The notes below the pieces were generated by a model. The model searched no databases, was not told where the DNA came from, and was given only the letters and a program-made list of their open reading frames with translations. A DNA stretch of 64,000 nt from assembly GCA_020723285.1 (NCBI GenBank), contig DYJE01000003.1, positions 209,924-273,923 of the forward strand. The letters run 5' to 3'. The position numbers and the translations under genes were made by a program. Positions 15,427 through 24,167 of this stretch are shown here, in pieces (the stretch's first letter is position 1; each line of letters begins with the position of its first letter). This stretch comes from Desulforapulum autotrophicum (lineage in GTDB: Bacteria > Desulfobacterota > Desulfobacteria > Desulfobacterales > Desulfolunaceae).

Positions 15427-17880
15427 TCACACCGCCCCATCAAAATACAAAGCTCTCTGAAACCCCGTAAAAATTTCCCCGATCTCTTTGGGCTGTCCCA
15501 GGTCTGCCACAGCGTCGGCAATGGAATCATGATACTTAAGCCGGAGGAGGGGAGTCAGTTTTTCCTGGTCCAGTTCCTCCACGCCCACGCTGACATAATG
15601 CTGAAGCACGAAGTCAAGAAAGGCCTGCTGTTTTTCGCTGAAACGGGAGCTGATAAAGATTTTCGCTTTGGACGCCCGGACTTCGCGGGTTAAGGGCGGG
15701 AGAGCATAGGCCACGTGGGCCAGGACGTCGAACAGGTCGCTTTTTTCGGCGTTGATGATCCGTTGCATTTCGGCCAGCTGGTCGCGGCCGAAACCTTTTT
15801 CCGAAAGTCCTTCAAGGAGCCGTCTGCGGGTGTCGGGGGCGCTCCACACGTTTCTCAGTTCTTCTTCATCCCTGAAGAAATCCGGGAGTTTTCCAAAGAG
15901 GAGTTCCATGAACTGGGCGGCGGACATGGGGGTGCCGTCGGGATGCCAGAAACTGGTGCACATCATGTGCTGAATGTCCCTTTCCTTGCCGTCGGCCAGC
16001 TTGACCCTGGTTTTTGTTTTCTTCCGGCAGGTGCAGGGAAACTGCCCGCAAACCGGGCAGGGTTCGTCCGGGCATTCGCAGGGTCTTTGACCGCATACCG
16101 GGCAGGGTTTGGGTTCGGGCCTGGGGCAGATGCAGGGGCGCTGGCCGCAGATGGCGCAAGGTTCCACCGGCTCTGGGGCCAGGGGTTCGCCGTCCCATTC
16201 GGGATCGCAGAAATGGTGGTGGGCTTTCACGAAATCGTAGAGGGTGAAATAATCCTTGCCGTCGAAAAGCCGGGTGCCGCGCCCGATGATCTGCTTGAAT
16301 TCGATCATGGAATTGATGGGGCGCATGAGGACGATGTTTCGGATGTTCCGGGCGTCCACGCCGGTGGAAAGCTTCTGGGACGTGGTGAGGACGGTGGGGA
16401 TGGTTTTTTCGTTGTCCTGGAAGTCCCGGAGGTGCTGTTCACCCAGGGCTCCATCGTTTGCCGTGACCCGCTGGCAGTAGTTGTGATCTTTGCTTTCCTT
16501 CATCTGGTTCACGAGATCCCGGACAGCCAGGGCATGGATCTGGGTGGCGCAGAACACCAGGGTCTTTTCCCGCTGGTCGATCCGGTCCATGAACAGTTTG
16601 ACCCGGTACGCCTCTCTTTCTCTGATTTCGATGAGTTTGTTGAAATCCTTTTCCTCGTACCTTTTGCCTGCCTCGATCTCGCCTTCCACCACGGTGTCGT
16701 CCGGGGTGTAGATGTAGTCGTCCAGGGTGGTGGCGATCTGGATCACCTTGAACGGGGTCAGGAATCCGTCGTTGATGCCGTCCTTGAGGGAGTAGGTAAA
16801 GACCGGCTCTCTGAAATAGCGGTAGGTGTCGGCATTGTCCTTTCGTTTGGGCGTGGCCGTGAGGCCGAGCTGGACCGCCGGTTCGAAATAGGTAAGGATG
16901 CCGCGCCAGTTGCTTTCGTCATTGGCTCCGCCCCGGTGGCATTCGTCGATGATGATGAAGTCGAAAAAGTCTTTCGGGTATTCTCCAAAGTACCCTTCGA
17001 CAGGATCGGAAGATTCGGTGGCTGAGCCTGCCGAAGCCATGAAGGTCTGGAAGATGGTGAAGAACAGGCTTCCGTTTTTCGGAACGCGGCCTTTTTTGCG
17101 GATGTCTTCCGGTTCGATGCGAACCAGGGCGTCTTCAGGGAAGGCGGAAAAGGCGTTGTACGCCTGATTGGCAAGAATGTTCCGGTCAGCCAGGAACAGG
17201 ATGCGGGGCCGCCGTTTGGGTTCGTCTGTCTTTTTCCAGTCGATGAGGTTCCATCGGCTGTGAAAGAGTTTCCAGGCGATCTGGAAGGCGATGAAGGTTT
17301 TGCCCGTGCCGGTGGCCAGCGTCAGGAGGATGCGGGGGATACCATCCGCGAGGGCGTCCAGAACCCGTTCCACGGCGATGTCCTGGTAATAGCGGGCGGG
17401 ATGGCTTCCGCCCTTGTCCTCGAAAGGGACGTCCTTGAAGCGGTTGCGCCAGAGTTCGGCAAGCGTACCGGCCTTGTCGTCCGGGTCCGGCTTGGGGAAG
17501 GTTTGGGACCAGAGCTGTTCCGGGCCGGGATAGTTCGGGATTTCCCCTTCGGCTCCGGTTTCCATGTCGATGCCGTAGATGCCCTGGCCGTTGGTGGCGT
17601 AGGTGAAGCGGACGGCCAGCTTTTCGGCGTAGTTCTTGGCCTGGGCCACGCCGGAGGTTATGGGCTGGTCCCATGCCTTGGCTTCCACCACGGCCAGCCG
17701 GGTGTTCCGGTAGACCAGCACATAATCGGCCTTCATGGCCCTTGCCCTCCGTCCCCGTCCCTCGATCCGTCCGGGGGTGATGGGATATTCACGGAAGATG
17801 CGGCTTCCTTCAACGGTTCCCCAGCCCGCCGCCGTAAGGGCGGGGTCGATGTGTTCGGCTCTGGTTTGGGCTTCGTTCAT
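15427..17880 (-). CDS. hsdR: type I restriction endonuclease R subunit
   Basis: 817 residues, the EcoEI-like short form. The N-terminal nuclease has Asp52 and the E-x-K pair (E66, K68 in VVEAKAW). The SF2 motor follows with Walker A ATGTGKT (189-195), a DECHRG box, GLTATPKR, and QIIGRGTRL late. Between motor and C-terminal domain (about residues 560-610) are three CxxCGxxPCxC motifs, a likely zinc-binding insertion. It cuts unmodified DNA after ATP-driven translocation, together with HsdM and HsdS. It is the last gene of the hsdM-hepT-mntA-hsdS-hsdR operon, 3 nt after hsdS. A short palindromic repeat is inserted in frame at 16995-17036. Confidence 0.93.
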   Translation of the reverse strand: MNEAQTRAEHIDPALTAAGWGTVEGSRIFREYPITPGRIEGRGRRARAMKADYVLVYRNTRLAVVEAKAWDQPITSGVAQAKNYAEKLAVRFTYATNGQGIYGIDMETGAEGEIPNYPGPEQLWSQTFPKPDPDDKAGTLAELWRNRFKDVPFEDKGGSHPARYYQDIAVERVLDALADGIPRILLTLATGTGKTFIAFQIAWKLFHSRWNLIDWKKTDEPKRRPRILFLADRNILANQAYNAFSAFPEDALVRIEPEDIRKKGRVPKNGSLFFTIFQTFMASAGSATESSDPVEGYFGEYPKDFFDFIIIDECHRGGANDESNWRGILTYFEPAVQLGLTATPKRKDNADTYRYFREPVFTYSLKDGINDGFLTPFKVIQIATTLDDYIYTPDDTVVEGEIEAGKRYEEKDFNKLIEIREREAYRVKLFMDRIDQREKTLVFCATQIHALAVRDLVNQMKESKDHNYCQRVTANDGALGEQHLRDFQDNEKTIPTVLTTSQKLSTGVDARNIRNIVLMRPINSMIEFKQIIGRGTRLFDGKDYFTLYDFVKAHHHFCDPEWDGEPLAPEPVEPCAICGQRPCICPRPEPKPCPVCGQRPCECPDEPCPVCGQFPCTCRKKTKTRVKLADGKERDIQHMMCTSFWHPDGTPMSAAQFMELLFGKLPDFFRDEEELRNVWSAPDTRRRLLEGLSEKGFGRDQLAEMQRIINAEKSDLFDVLAHVAYALPPLTREVRASKAKIFISSRFSEKQQAFLDFVLQHYVSVGVEELDQEKLTPLLRLKYHDSIADAVADLGQPKEIGEIFTGFQRALYFDGAV
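16995..17036. repeat. palindromic repeat inserted in hsdR
   Basis: Bounded by CTTCGACAGG and CCTGCCGAAG. It encodes an in-frame Ser/Glu-rich tract around SATESSDPVEG. A related element (GTTCGTGAGCCTGTCGAAC) lies inside hsdM at 20646-20664. Confidence 0.6.
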
Positions 17881-17883
17881 GGG

Positions 17884-19092
17884 TCAGAGTTCTCCGGAAA
17901 AGGCTTTGTGGAGGATGGATTTTTTCAGTTCCTCCAGGGCGGTGAGTTTGTTTTGGTAGAGGGTTTCGAGGCGTTGGGTTTTTTCGTGAAGAATATCAAG
18001 TTCCTTTGCGACAGATAATTGCTTTTCCATTTGAGTGGGAAAAGATAAAGAGATGGTTTTTAAATCTCGAATATTAATCTGCATAAGAGCTGCACCATAA
18101 GTTTTATCTTTGATTTGACTTTGGATTTTTGGTGAAAGAAGAAGATAATATCCAAAATTTTGTAAAATTAACGTGTGTTTGAATCGTATTGGGACAATTC
18201 CGCGAGTTACGTTCGCACCAGCAAGTTCTGATGATGCAAAGGAAACTATGCCCGTGTTCCCTCTTACACAGAGGAGAATTTCACTCCCTTTGAGGGTGGT
18301 TCGTTTGTAATTTTCTGCTATTTTTGGATCTATTTTCTTCAGCCCAGAAAGATGAATTATATTTGTTGTCAAATCAGTCGGTCGAACTATAGGAAGACCG
18401 TTATCATATTCGTCTCCAGGTTGAACAATACCGTATGAAAGGGAACAATCATCATCAACAACATTTTCAAAGGGTTTCTCAATCCACCCTTCATTTGCTT
18501 TTATAGAAAATACAGAGTTGAGGTGGCTTTCAAAAAGGGCTCGGGCGTTTTGGAGGTTCTTTTCGGCGTTGGCTTTGGCGGTGGCAATGTCTGCAAATGC
18601 TTTGTCCAGGATGTGGACGATACGTTGTTGTTCGGTGATGGAGGGGTATTCAATTGGAATTTTTTTGAGTAAGCTTGATTTGATTCCTTTAACCGTTGCG
18701 CCAGTTCCGTAATCATGAATCCTATTCTGAGCCAAATCAGATAGGAGAAGATATTTAAGAAACGTGCGGTCAAGGTTGTTTGATAAAGGTTGCAGGACAA
18801 TTATTCGCTGTGCGAAGACAACTTTTTCATCGGTATCAAGCTGAGCGACGTTAGCCAGAGGCGCTTCGGTAGTAAACAACACATCACCTTTTTTGGGAAT
18901 GCCGCGAGTCATCCAGGTATCGTAAGATTCTGGGTCAACAAATTCCATAGGCGTCTTTTGTAGGAACCCCATCTTCACGTTCTTGGCAGTTATTAGCCTC
19001 AGCCCATTTTCTTTTTTATCAGGTGTCCTACCACGATAATCAATGAATCTGCAAATATCACCAAGATTTTTTGTCTCCCATCCCTTCTTCAA
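17884..19092 (-). CDS. hsdS: type I restriction-modification specificity subunit
   Basis: 402 residues with the usual two half-repeats: each starts with a W-x-x-K/P-F/N-L-G-like entry (GWETKNLGDICRF; EGWIEKPFENVV), carries a variable target-recognition domain and ends in a long helix (TEQQRIVHILDKAFADIATA; KLTALEELKKSILHKAF). It reads the two half-sites of the DNA target for HsdM and HsdR. The start overlaps mntA by 4 nt. The variable region is AT-richer than its operon neighbours, in line with domain exchange. Confidence 0.93.
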   Translation of the reverse strand: MKKGWETKNLGDICRFIDYRGRTPDKKENGLRLITAKNVKMGFLQKTPMEFVDPESYDTWMTRGIPKKGDVLFTTEAPLANVAQLDTDEKVVFAQRIIVLQPLSNNLDRTFLKYLLLSDLAQNRIHDYGTGATVKGIKSSLLKKIPIEYPSITEQQRIVHILDKAFADIATAKANAEKNLQNARALFESHLNSVFSIKANEGWIEKPFENVVDDDCSLSYGIVQPGDEYDNGLPIVRPTDLTTNIIHLSGLKKIDPKIAENYKRTTLKGSEILLCVRGNTGIVSFASSELAGANVTRGIVPIRFKHTLILQNFGYYLLLSPKIQSQIKDKTYGAALMQINIRDLKTISLSFPTQMEKQLSVAKELDILHEKTQRLETLYQNKLTALEELKKSILHKAFSGEL

Positions 19093-19430
19093 AGTCCCCC
19101 CAAATTATCATCCATAACGGAACGCTGATAAAAAACCACTCCAACCCGTTCGATATGCTCCCTCAGTCCTTCATGATCGATCCGGTCCCACAGAGACAGG
19201 TCCACCTGATAGGGAATCGGGGATTCCTCCATCTGTGTGGCCAGTTTTCCCAGGGTTTTCAGGTCCAGCCGGTCGCCGAAAAGGGTCAGGTCGATGTCAG
19301 AGCCGGGCCGGTGGGTGCCTTTGGCCCGTGATCCGTACAGGACGGCTTTTTCCACGGCCGGGCAATCGGAAAGAATCTGCCGGAGGGTTTTAAGGGTTTT
19401 TTCTGGGAGTCCGAATTCCTCCATGGTCAA
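19089..19430 (-). CDS. mntA: MNT nucleotidyltransferase, MntA-type antitoxin
   Basis: 113 residues, a minimal nucleotidyltransferase with the GSX10DXD signature: G33-S34, then D45-I-D47, in LYGSRAKG and GSDIDLTLFG. In type VII toxin-antitoxin pairs MntA transfers AMP to a tyrosine of its HepT partner and so silences the RNase. The gene overlaps both its hepT-like neighbour and hsdS by 4 nt, so the pair is translated as part of the restriction operon. Confidence 0.88.
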   Translation of the reverse strand: MTMEEFGLPEKTLKTLRQILSDCPAVEKAVLYGSRAKGTHRPGSDIDLTLFGDRLDLKTLGKLATQMEESPIPYQVDLSLWDRIDHEGLREHIERVGVVFYQRSVMDDNLGGL

Positions 19431-19834
19431 AGCTCCGGCTCCAGGCGTTCCTTAAGGGCCAGGAACGCGGGGTGGTAGGTGATTTGAATGGCTTCGACCA
19501 GGCCGGAAACCAGGTCCAGGTTGTAGGTGTGGCTTGACAGGTTTCGTTTTTCGATCATGTCCATCCAGGCTTCACCGTCGGTGATCAGGCCTTGTTTGAA
19601 CGCTTCGCGCACGGCGCTCCGTGAACCGATCAGATCCTGGATGCCTTCGTATTCAAGATAGTCCTTCAGGACTTTCCAGGCCAGTTCGTGGGTGAACTCG
19701 AAACCCTGGATCAGGCCCTGTTTTTCCAGGTCGGAGAGGGGGCGCTGGGCCATGAGGTTGACGGCCTGGGTGAGCTGGTGAAGGGCGCGCCGGTAATTGT
19801 CGAACCGTTGTTTCCAGCGGATGTCTTCTGGCAT
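19427..19834 (-). CDS. hepT: HEPN-domain toxin of the HepT/HI0074 type
   Basis: 135 residues, all-helical HEPN protein (annotated in databases as nucleotidyltransferase substrate-binding protein). It has the full RX4HXY motif: R97, H102 and Y104 in KRNLSSHTY, where the Arg/His pair is the RNase site and the Tyr is the AMPylation target. It lies 3 nt after hsdM and overlaps mntA by 4 nt. Its position inside an RM operon suggests it guards the restriction system or fires when the operon is disturbed; that is inference. Confidence 0.87.
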   Translation of the reverse strand: MPEDIRWKQRFDNYRRALHQLTQAVNLMAQRPLSDLEKQGLIQGFEFTHELAWKVLKDYLEYEGIQDLIGSRSAVREAFKQGLITDGEAWMDMIEKRNLSSHTYNLDLVSGLVEAIQITYHPAFLALKERLEPEL

Positions 19835-19837
19835 GGA

Positions 19838-21319
19838 TCAGGCTCCTTTTCCTTCGGTCAGCAGGTTGCGGATGTTCGAAAGGATCACGGCGCTTTCGGC
19901 ATCCAGGGCGGCGATTTCCTCTAAGATCTCTTCCGGGCTGCGGTGGACGGTTTCCGTGACGGTGTTGGGGTTTTTCACGGAGAGATCGAAGGTGGCCGGA
20001 TCGATATCCGTGGCGTCCACGGTCCAGCTTTTGGGAGAATCCGCCAAGGTCTTTTGCAGGGTCACGAATTCGGCCAGATCGTCATCGTTCAGGGGGTTGG
20101 TTTTGCCCAGGCTCCGGCCGGGGTCGAGCTGGTAAAACCATGTTTTCCGGGTGGGTGCGCCTTTTTCAAAGAACAGCACCACGGTTTTCACGCCCGCACC
20201 CTGGAAGGTTCCTCCGGGGCAGTCCAGCACGGTGTGGAGGTTGCAGCTTTCAAGAAGCAGTTTCCGAAGGCTTACGGAAGCGTTGTCCGTGTTTGAAAGA
20301 AAGGTGTTCTTGATAACCACGCCCGCGCGGCCTCCGGCTCTCAGCATCTTGATGAAGTGCTGGAGGAACAGGAAGGCGGTTTCGCCGGTGCGGATGGGGA
20401 AATTCTGCTGGACTTCCTTCCTTTCCTTGCCGCCAAAGGGCGGATTGGCCAGGATGATGTCGAACCGGTCCTTTTCCTGAACATCGGCCAGATTTTCCGT
20501 GAGGGTGTTTGTGTGAAGGATGTTCGGGGCCTCTATGCCGTGGAGGATCATGTTCATGATGGCCAGACAGTAGGCGAGGGCCTTTTTCTCCTTGCCGTAA
20601 AAGGTTTTTTCCTGGAGGGTTTTTAGGGCCTGGGTGGATAGCCCGGTTCGTGAGCCTGTCGAACGGAGATAGTCGAAGGATTCGCAAAGGAAGCCCGCCG
20701 ATCCGCAGGCCCCATCGTAAATGGTTTCCCCGATTTTGGGGGCCACCACCTTGACCATGGCGCGGATGAGGGGGCGCGGGGTGTAGTATTCGCCGCCGTT
20801 CCGGCCCGCGTTGCCCATGCGTTTGATCTTTTCCTCGTAGAGGGCGGAGAGTTCGTGTTTTTCAACCTGGGAGCGGAAGGTCAGCTCGTCAATGTGGTCG
20901 ATGATCTCGCGGAGGTTGTATCCGCTGGTAATCTTGTTTTTGATTTCCTTGAAAATCTGCCCGATTTTGTATTCGATGGTATCCGGTCCCTCGGCCCTCT
21001 GGGTGAAGCCGTGGAGATAGGGGAAGAGCTTGAGGTTGACGAATTCCCTTAAATCATCGCCGGTCAGAGCCGTGTTGTGGTCCAGCTTGCCGTCGTTTCC
21101 CTTGGGTGCGGCCCAGGATTCCCAGCGGTAGGGCGGGTCGAGGATGTAGGTGTAGGTTTTGCCGCTCAGGGCGGCTTCATCGGCCCTGTCCTGTTCCAGG
21201 CCGTCCAGGTATTTCAGGAACAGAAGCCAGGATGTCTGCTCGGTGTAGTCCAGCTCGGTGGTGCATCCTGCTTCTTTCCAGAGGATGTCGTCAATATTTT
21301 TGAATGTCTGCTCGAACAT
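19838..21319 (-). CDS. hsdM: type I restriction-modification DNA methyltransferase subunit
   Basis: 493 residues. The N-terminal HsdM_N region (LFLKYLDGLE) is followed by the N6-adenine methylase domain: DGACGSAGF (202-210), the SAM-binding motif I, and NPPF (292-295), the catalytic motif IV. With HsdS it methylates adenines in the target. It is the first gene of the operon. Residues 219-228 (RSTGSRTGLS) are encoded by an inserted palindromic repeat (20646-20664). Confidence 0.94.
   Translation of the reverse strand: MFEQTFKNIDDILWKEAGCTTELDYTEQTSWLLFLKYLDGLEQDRADEAALSGKTYTYILDPPYRWESWAAPKGNDGKLDHNTALTGDDLREFVNLKLFPYLHGFTQRAEGPDTIEYKIGQIFKEIKNKITSGYNLREIIDHIDELTFRSQVEKHELSALYEEKIKRMGNAGRNGGEYYTPRPLIRAMVKVVAPKIGETIYDGACGSAGFLCESFDYLRSTGSRTGLSTQALKTLQEKTFYGKEKKALAYCLAIMNMILHGIEAPNILHTNTLTENLADVQEKDRFDIILANPPFGGKERKEVQQNFPIRTGETAFLFLQHFIKMLRAGGRAGVVIKNTFLSNTDNASVSLRKLLLESCNLHTVLDCPGGTFQGAGVKTVVLFFEKGAPTRKTWFYQLDPGRSLGKTNPLNDDDLAEFVTLQKTLADSPKSWTVDATDIDPATFDLSVKNPNTVTETVHRSPEEILEEIAALDAESAVILSNIRNLLTEGKGA
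20646..20664. repeat. palindromic repeat inserted in hsdM
   Basis: GTTCGTGAGCCTGTCGAAC has 5-bp complementary ends and shares the GCCTGTCGAA core with the repeat in hsdR. It adds residues between the SAM motif and the catalytic motif of HsdM without breaking the frame. Confidence 0.55.
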
Positions 21320-21569
21320 CGGGTCTTGTTTTCCATGGTTCCGGCTTGTGGCCGGAGCGGTTCGGGGATAGTTCCCGGGTGTATTGAAAACAGCGGCGGT
21401 ATTGTTGTTGGGATAATACGCACCCTGCTGTTGAAACGTCGTGTCAGGTTAAATAGTTAACCTGAAGAAAAGGTTTACTATGATGAATTGAGGCATTCAA
21501 CCTTTTTCTTTCAAGGGAGTCATTAACGAAGGGATTAGGGGCGGTTTCTAAGCTGGTTTTTTGAAGATT

Positions 21570-21838
21570 TTAATCGACATAATCGAAATTGATGAACCAA
21601 TTTTTATCTATTTTGCGATAAACAACAAAAGATTTATCCGAGTGTTTTCGTGATTCGACATAGGAATCAAGATGGTCGGCAAATGGGGTTTGTTGTTCAG
21701 GTGACCAGATGTAGCTTTTACTTTCTCCGCCATTAAACATGCCGGATGAAGAGACTGTAAATTCAATATAGGCTTCACCTTACATCCTTGAATTAATGCG
21801 ATGGCCATAAGGAAGATCATCGTGATCGTTCTTTTCAT
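21570..21838 (-). pseudogene. small lipoprotein gene broken by a frameshift
   Basis: ATG 21838 starts a clear lipoprotein signal (MKRTITMIFLMAIALIQGC). Right after the lipobox the frame becomes implausible, while the next frame reads sensibly (GEAYIEFTVSSSGMFNGGES, later DKSFVVYRKIDKNWFINFDY) to a stop at 21570-21572. A one- or two-base indel near 21780, or a sequencing error, explains this. Intact length would be about 88 residues. No family recognised. Confidence 0.6.
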
Positions 21839-21918
21839 TGGATTACCGTAAGAATGATAATTGTCTGGGGGGATGATGACCCCTGAAAGTTATCCTATGT
21901 TTTGGTTTTGTTATCGAT

Positions 21919-22260
21919 TTAAAGAGTATCGATTCCATTGCTGATAACATAGTAAAGCCAGCCAAAGATGATGAAAAAGTATGCTACGGCGATCTGTGCC
22001 AGGGTCATGAGGCTTCGAATCCATGTTGCCCATATCTTTGGCAATGAAAGAAAGACGGCGGCCCCGAGTGCAACGATGCTTACCCATACCATGATGAAAT
22101 GAAATGATCCGGGAATTCCACCGGGCATGGGCTGCATGTGGGATGTTTGATCACGTAATGACCAGTCGACGGCCATGCATATCAATTGGAATGAAATGAA
22201 TAGCGCCCAGGCGGTAATGAGCTGAATTGTCTTAAAATGTGATCTTTGGTCTGTCATCAT
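21919..22260 (-). CDS. small membrane protein, unknown
   Basis: 113 residues with three hydrophobic helices (about 15-33, 54-73, 86-107), the N-terminus probably cytoplasmic. No family recognised. The start is one of two adjacent ATGs without an obvious ribosome site. It lies upstream of the broken lipoprotein gene on the same strand. Confidence 0.5.
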   Translation of the reverse strand: MMTDQRSHFKTIQLITAWALFISFQLICMAVDWSLRDQTSHMQPMPGGIPGSFHFIMVWVSIVALGAAVFLSLPKIWATWIRSLMTLAQIAVAYFFIIFGWLYYVISNGIDTL

Positions 22261-23059
22261 AAACCGAATTAAGGGTTTTCAGTCGCATCGTTCCGACACC
22301 CATTCATACACAGGGCGCAACAGTTCAATTTTTTCCTTCAAATGGACGGTCATGTTATTTGACATATGGTCCTTTGTCCAGACTGTCAGATGAGGGGAAA
22401 AAAACATAATTATCTTCAATAAGTCAATTGTGAGAATAATTCCAATCAAATCAAAACGAACACCGGAGACAGGTTAGACGTATTGAACGGCCAACACGTA
22501 TGACAGAACATAAATGATAGAGGAATGAATAATTTTAATACATTAAAAATTGAAGATCTTAGCGTGATATTGATCACCATGTACACAGCCTGAAGAATTT
22601 ACGGTTTGACAACGGATTCGGATTTATTCTAAAGAAATATCACTCACACCGCGACACCCCTTGGGTCCAGAAAAAGACCGGAGGGTTTTCAATTCATCAG
22701 CTCATGGCCGAAATGGCATGGGCTTTTTGTGTTTCTTCCTGACGCCTGCCTGTCCATCTGACACAAAAATATTTTTTAAATTTGTAATGGTCTGATTTTG
22801 ATCGGGATAAAATTTATATTTTTTTCTCGGCACAATCTTATCAAAAAAAACGCGGTTTTCCTGAAGGCGGTTTTAAGGAGAACCCGGAGGGAAATGGGCT
22901 GTTATGTCTTTCGCTTTTATGGGGAGGATTCCGTCAGTTTTTCTGACGGTATTCGTTCCTGGAGATTTATGGAAGTGTTCTCGCCCGTGGTTCAGGGGAT
23001 CGTGATTCGGGGGCTGTGATCCTGATGGGTGATTTTGTTTTCAGTTTCGGGGTTTAAAA
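22261..23059. other. 800-bp stretch without supported genes
   Basis: Composition changes from AT-rich to GC-rich along it. A terminator-like hairpin is at 22699-22729. An open frame from a TTG at 22798 is not convincing. It separates the minus-strand small genes from the plus-strand phage-like module. Confidence 0.5.
22699..22729 (+). terminator. possible rho-independent terminator
   Basis: AGCTCATGGC pairs with GCATGGGCT across CGAAATG and is followed by TTTTT. The stem has one mismatch and there is no obvious gene directly upstream on the plus strand. Confidence 0.4.
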
Positions 23060-23323
23060 ATGGCTGATCCATGCCGTGGGTCGGACGGGGTCTGGTTTGA
23101 CTTGTCCTGGTGGGGATGGAATGCCGAATGGAAGGGCGTTTATGGCATGGTGAAGGAATTCTGGAAAGTGAGAATTTTGACATGCGGAAGATGCCGGAGG
23201 ATCTGGTTTCCGGAGAGCGCTGCGGGTGTTTTTTCGTGCAGGGTCTGCGGGGCGGTTCTTACGGGGGAGCGATCCTGGAGAAAAGGGGCTTATGGATCAA
23301 GGGTATATCAAAATCTGGCGTAA
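23060..23323 (+). CDS. small zinc-ribbon-like protein (tentative)
   Basis: Up to 87 residues, with a later ATG at 23147 as alternative start. The second half has CGRCRRIWFPESAAGVFSC and CRVCG, a two-knuckle zinc ribbon, in a compositional setting like the phage genes that follow. It overlaps the start of the replication gene by 32 nt, which is a point against it. Function unknown. Confidence 0.4.
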   Translation: MADPCRGSDGVWFDLSWWGWNAEWKGVYGMVKEFWKVRILTCGRCRRIWFPESAAGVFSCRVCGAVLTGERSWRKGAYGSRVYQNLA

Positions 23324-24167
23324 GTCCCTGAACTCGGGATTGATGAAGAACGCGAACCTGTGGACGTTCTGGAGCTGGTGTCTTTTGAGCGCGACCTGGA
23401 GGAAGCGGCGGACGTTTGTGGGGTATCAGGTGGTGGATCTCGAACCGGGGCAATTCGTGTTCACACGGCGCACAGCAAGCGAGGAGCTCGAAATGAGTGA
23501 GAAGACGATTCGAACATGCCGCGACACTTTGGAAAAACTGGGGATAATATCGGTGAAAGGGGCCAACAAATTCAGTGTGATAACGATTGTAAATTGGGAT
23601 GTTTATCAGGACCCTGATGCAGGGTGCGGGCCAACAAAGGGCCAGCAAGGGGCCAACAAAGGGCCGGGTAAGGGCCAGCAAGCGGCCAACAAAGGGCCAG
23701 CACTTATAATAGAAACAAACAAGGGAAACAAGGAAAGAATATATCCGTCATCCGACGTCGACGTCGACGAAAGCGGAGGTGGGGAAGAAGGGGAAGAACC
23801 CCTTTTGGTCAATTCTCCTGAATTGACCGATACCCGGATGGGTGTTGATAAAGAAAAAGAAAATTATCCCAGACCCTTTCTCGAATTCTGGATGGCCTAT
23901 CCCAAGAAAGTGGGGAAAGGGGCGGCGTACAGCGCTTATAAAAAAATCAAATCCCCGCGCCCCACATTGAAAACCATCCTCGATTCCATCGACGCCCATG
24001 GAAAAACCGAGCAGTGGAAGAATAAAGCGTTTATTCCGAACCCGGCCACGTTTTTAAACCAGAGGCGCTGGGAGGACGAGTTCGGCCCGGACGATTTCAG
24101 CCCCGGAAGGCCCGGCCCTTCCCGGAATAATCAAAAACCCTCTCCCGAATACGCGGTGCTGTCATGA
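23292..24167 (+). CDS. phage-type replication initiator (O-like, winged helix)
   Basis: 291 residues. The N-terminal third is a winged-helix region typical of phage and satellite replication proteins: GYIKIWRKSLNSG, then GQFVFTRRTASEELEMSEKT and ISVKGANKFSVITIVNWDVY. A low-complexity linker (about 112-140) repeats GQQGANKGPGKGQQAANKGP-type units. The C-terminal part (FLEFWMAYPKKVGKG) is the DnaB-loader-interaction type segment found in O-like proteins. ATG 23292 is preferred over the upstream frame because homology starts there. It overlaps the helicase gene by 4 nt, giving an initiator-helicase pair. Confidence 0.8.
   Translation: MDQGYIKIWRKSLNSGLMKNANLWTFWSWCLLSATWRKRRTFVGYQVVDLEPGQFVFTRRTASEELEMSEKTIRTCRDTLEKLGIISVKGANKFSVITIVNWDVYQDPDAGCGPTKGQQGANKGPGKGQQAANKGPALIIETNKGNKERIYPSSDVDVDESGGGEEGEEPLLVNSPELTDTRMGVDKEKENYPRPFLEFWMAYPKKVGKGAAYSAYKKIKSPRPTLKTILDSIDAHGKTEQWKNKAFIPNPATFLNQRRWEDEFGPDDFSPGRPGPSRNNQKPSPEYAVLS

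Noticed and set aside
15715-17025. 436-residue plus-strand open frame
   Set aside because: It is antisense to hsdR, which has complete motor and nuclease motifs; high GC in third positions keeps the opposite frame open.
22798-23019. 73-residue open frame from a TTG
   Set aside because: No ribosome site, no recognisable sequence pattern, and it spans a composition change.
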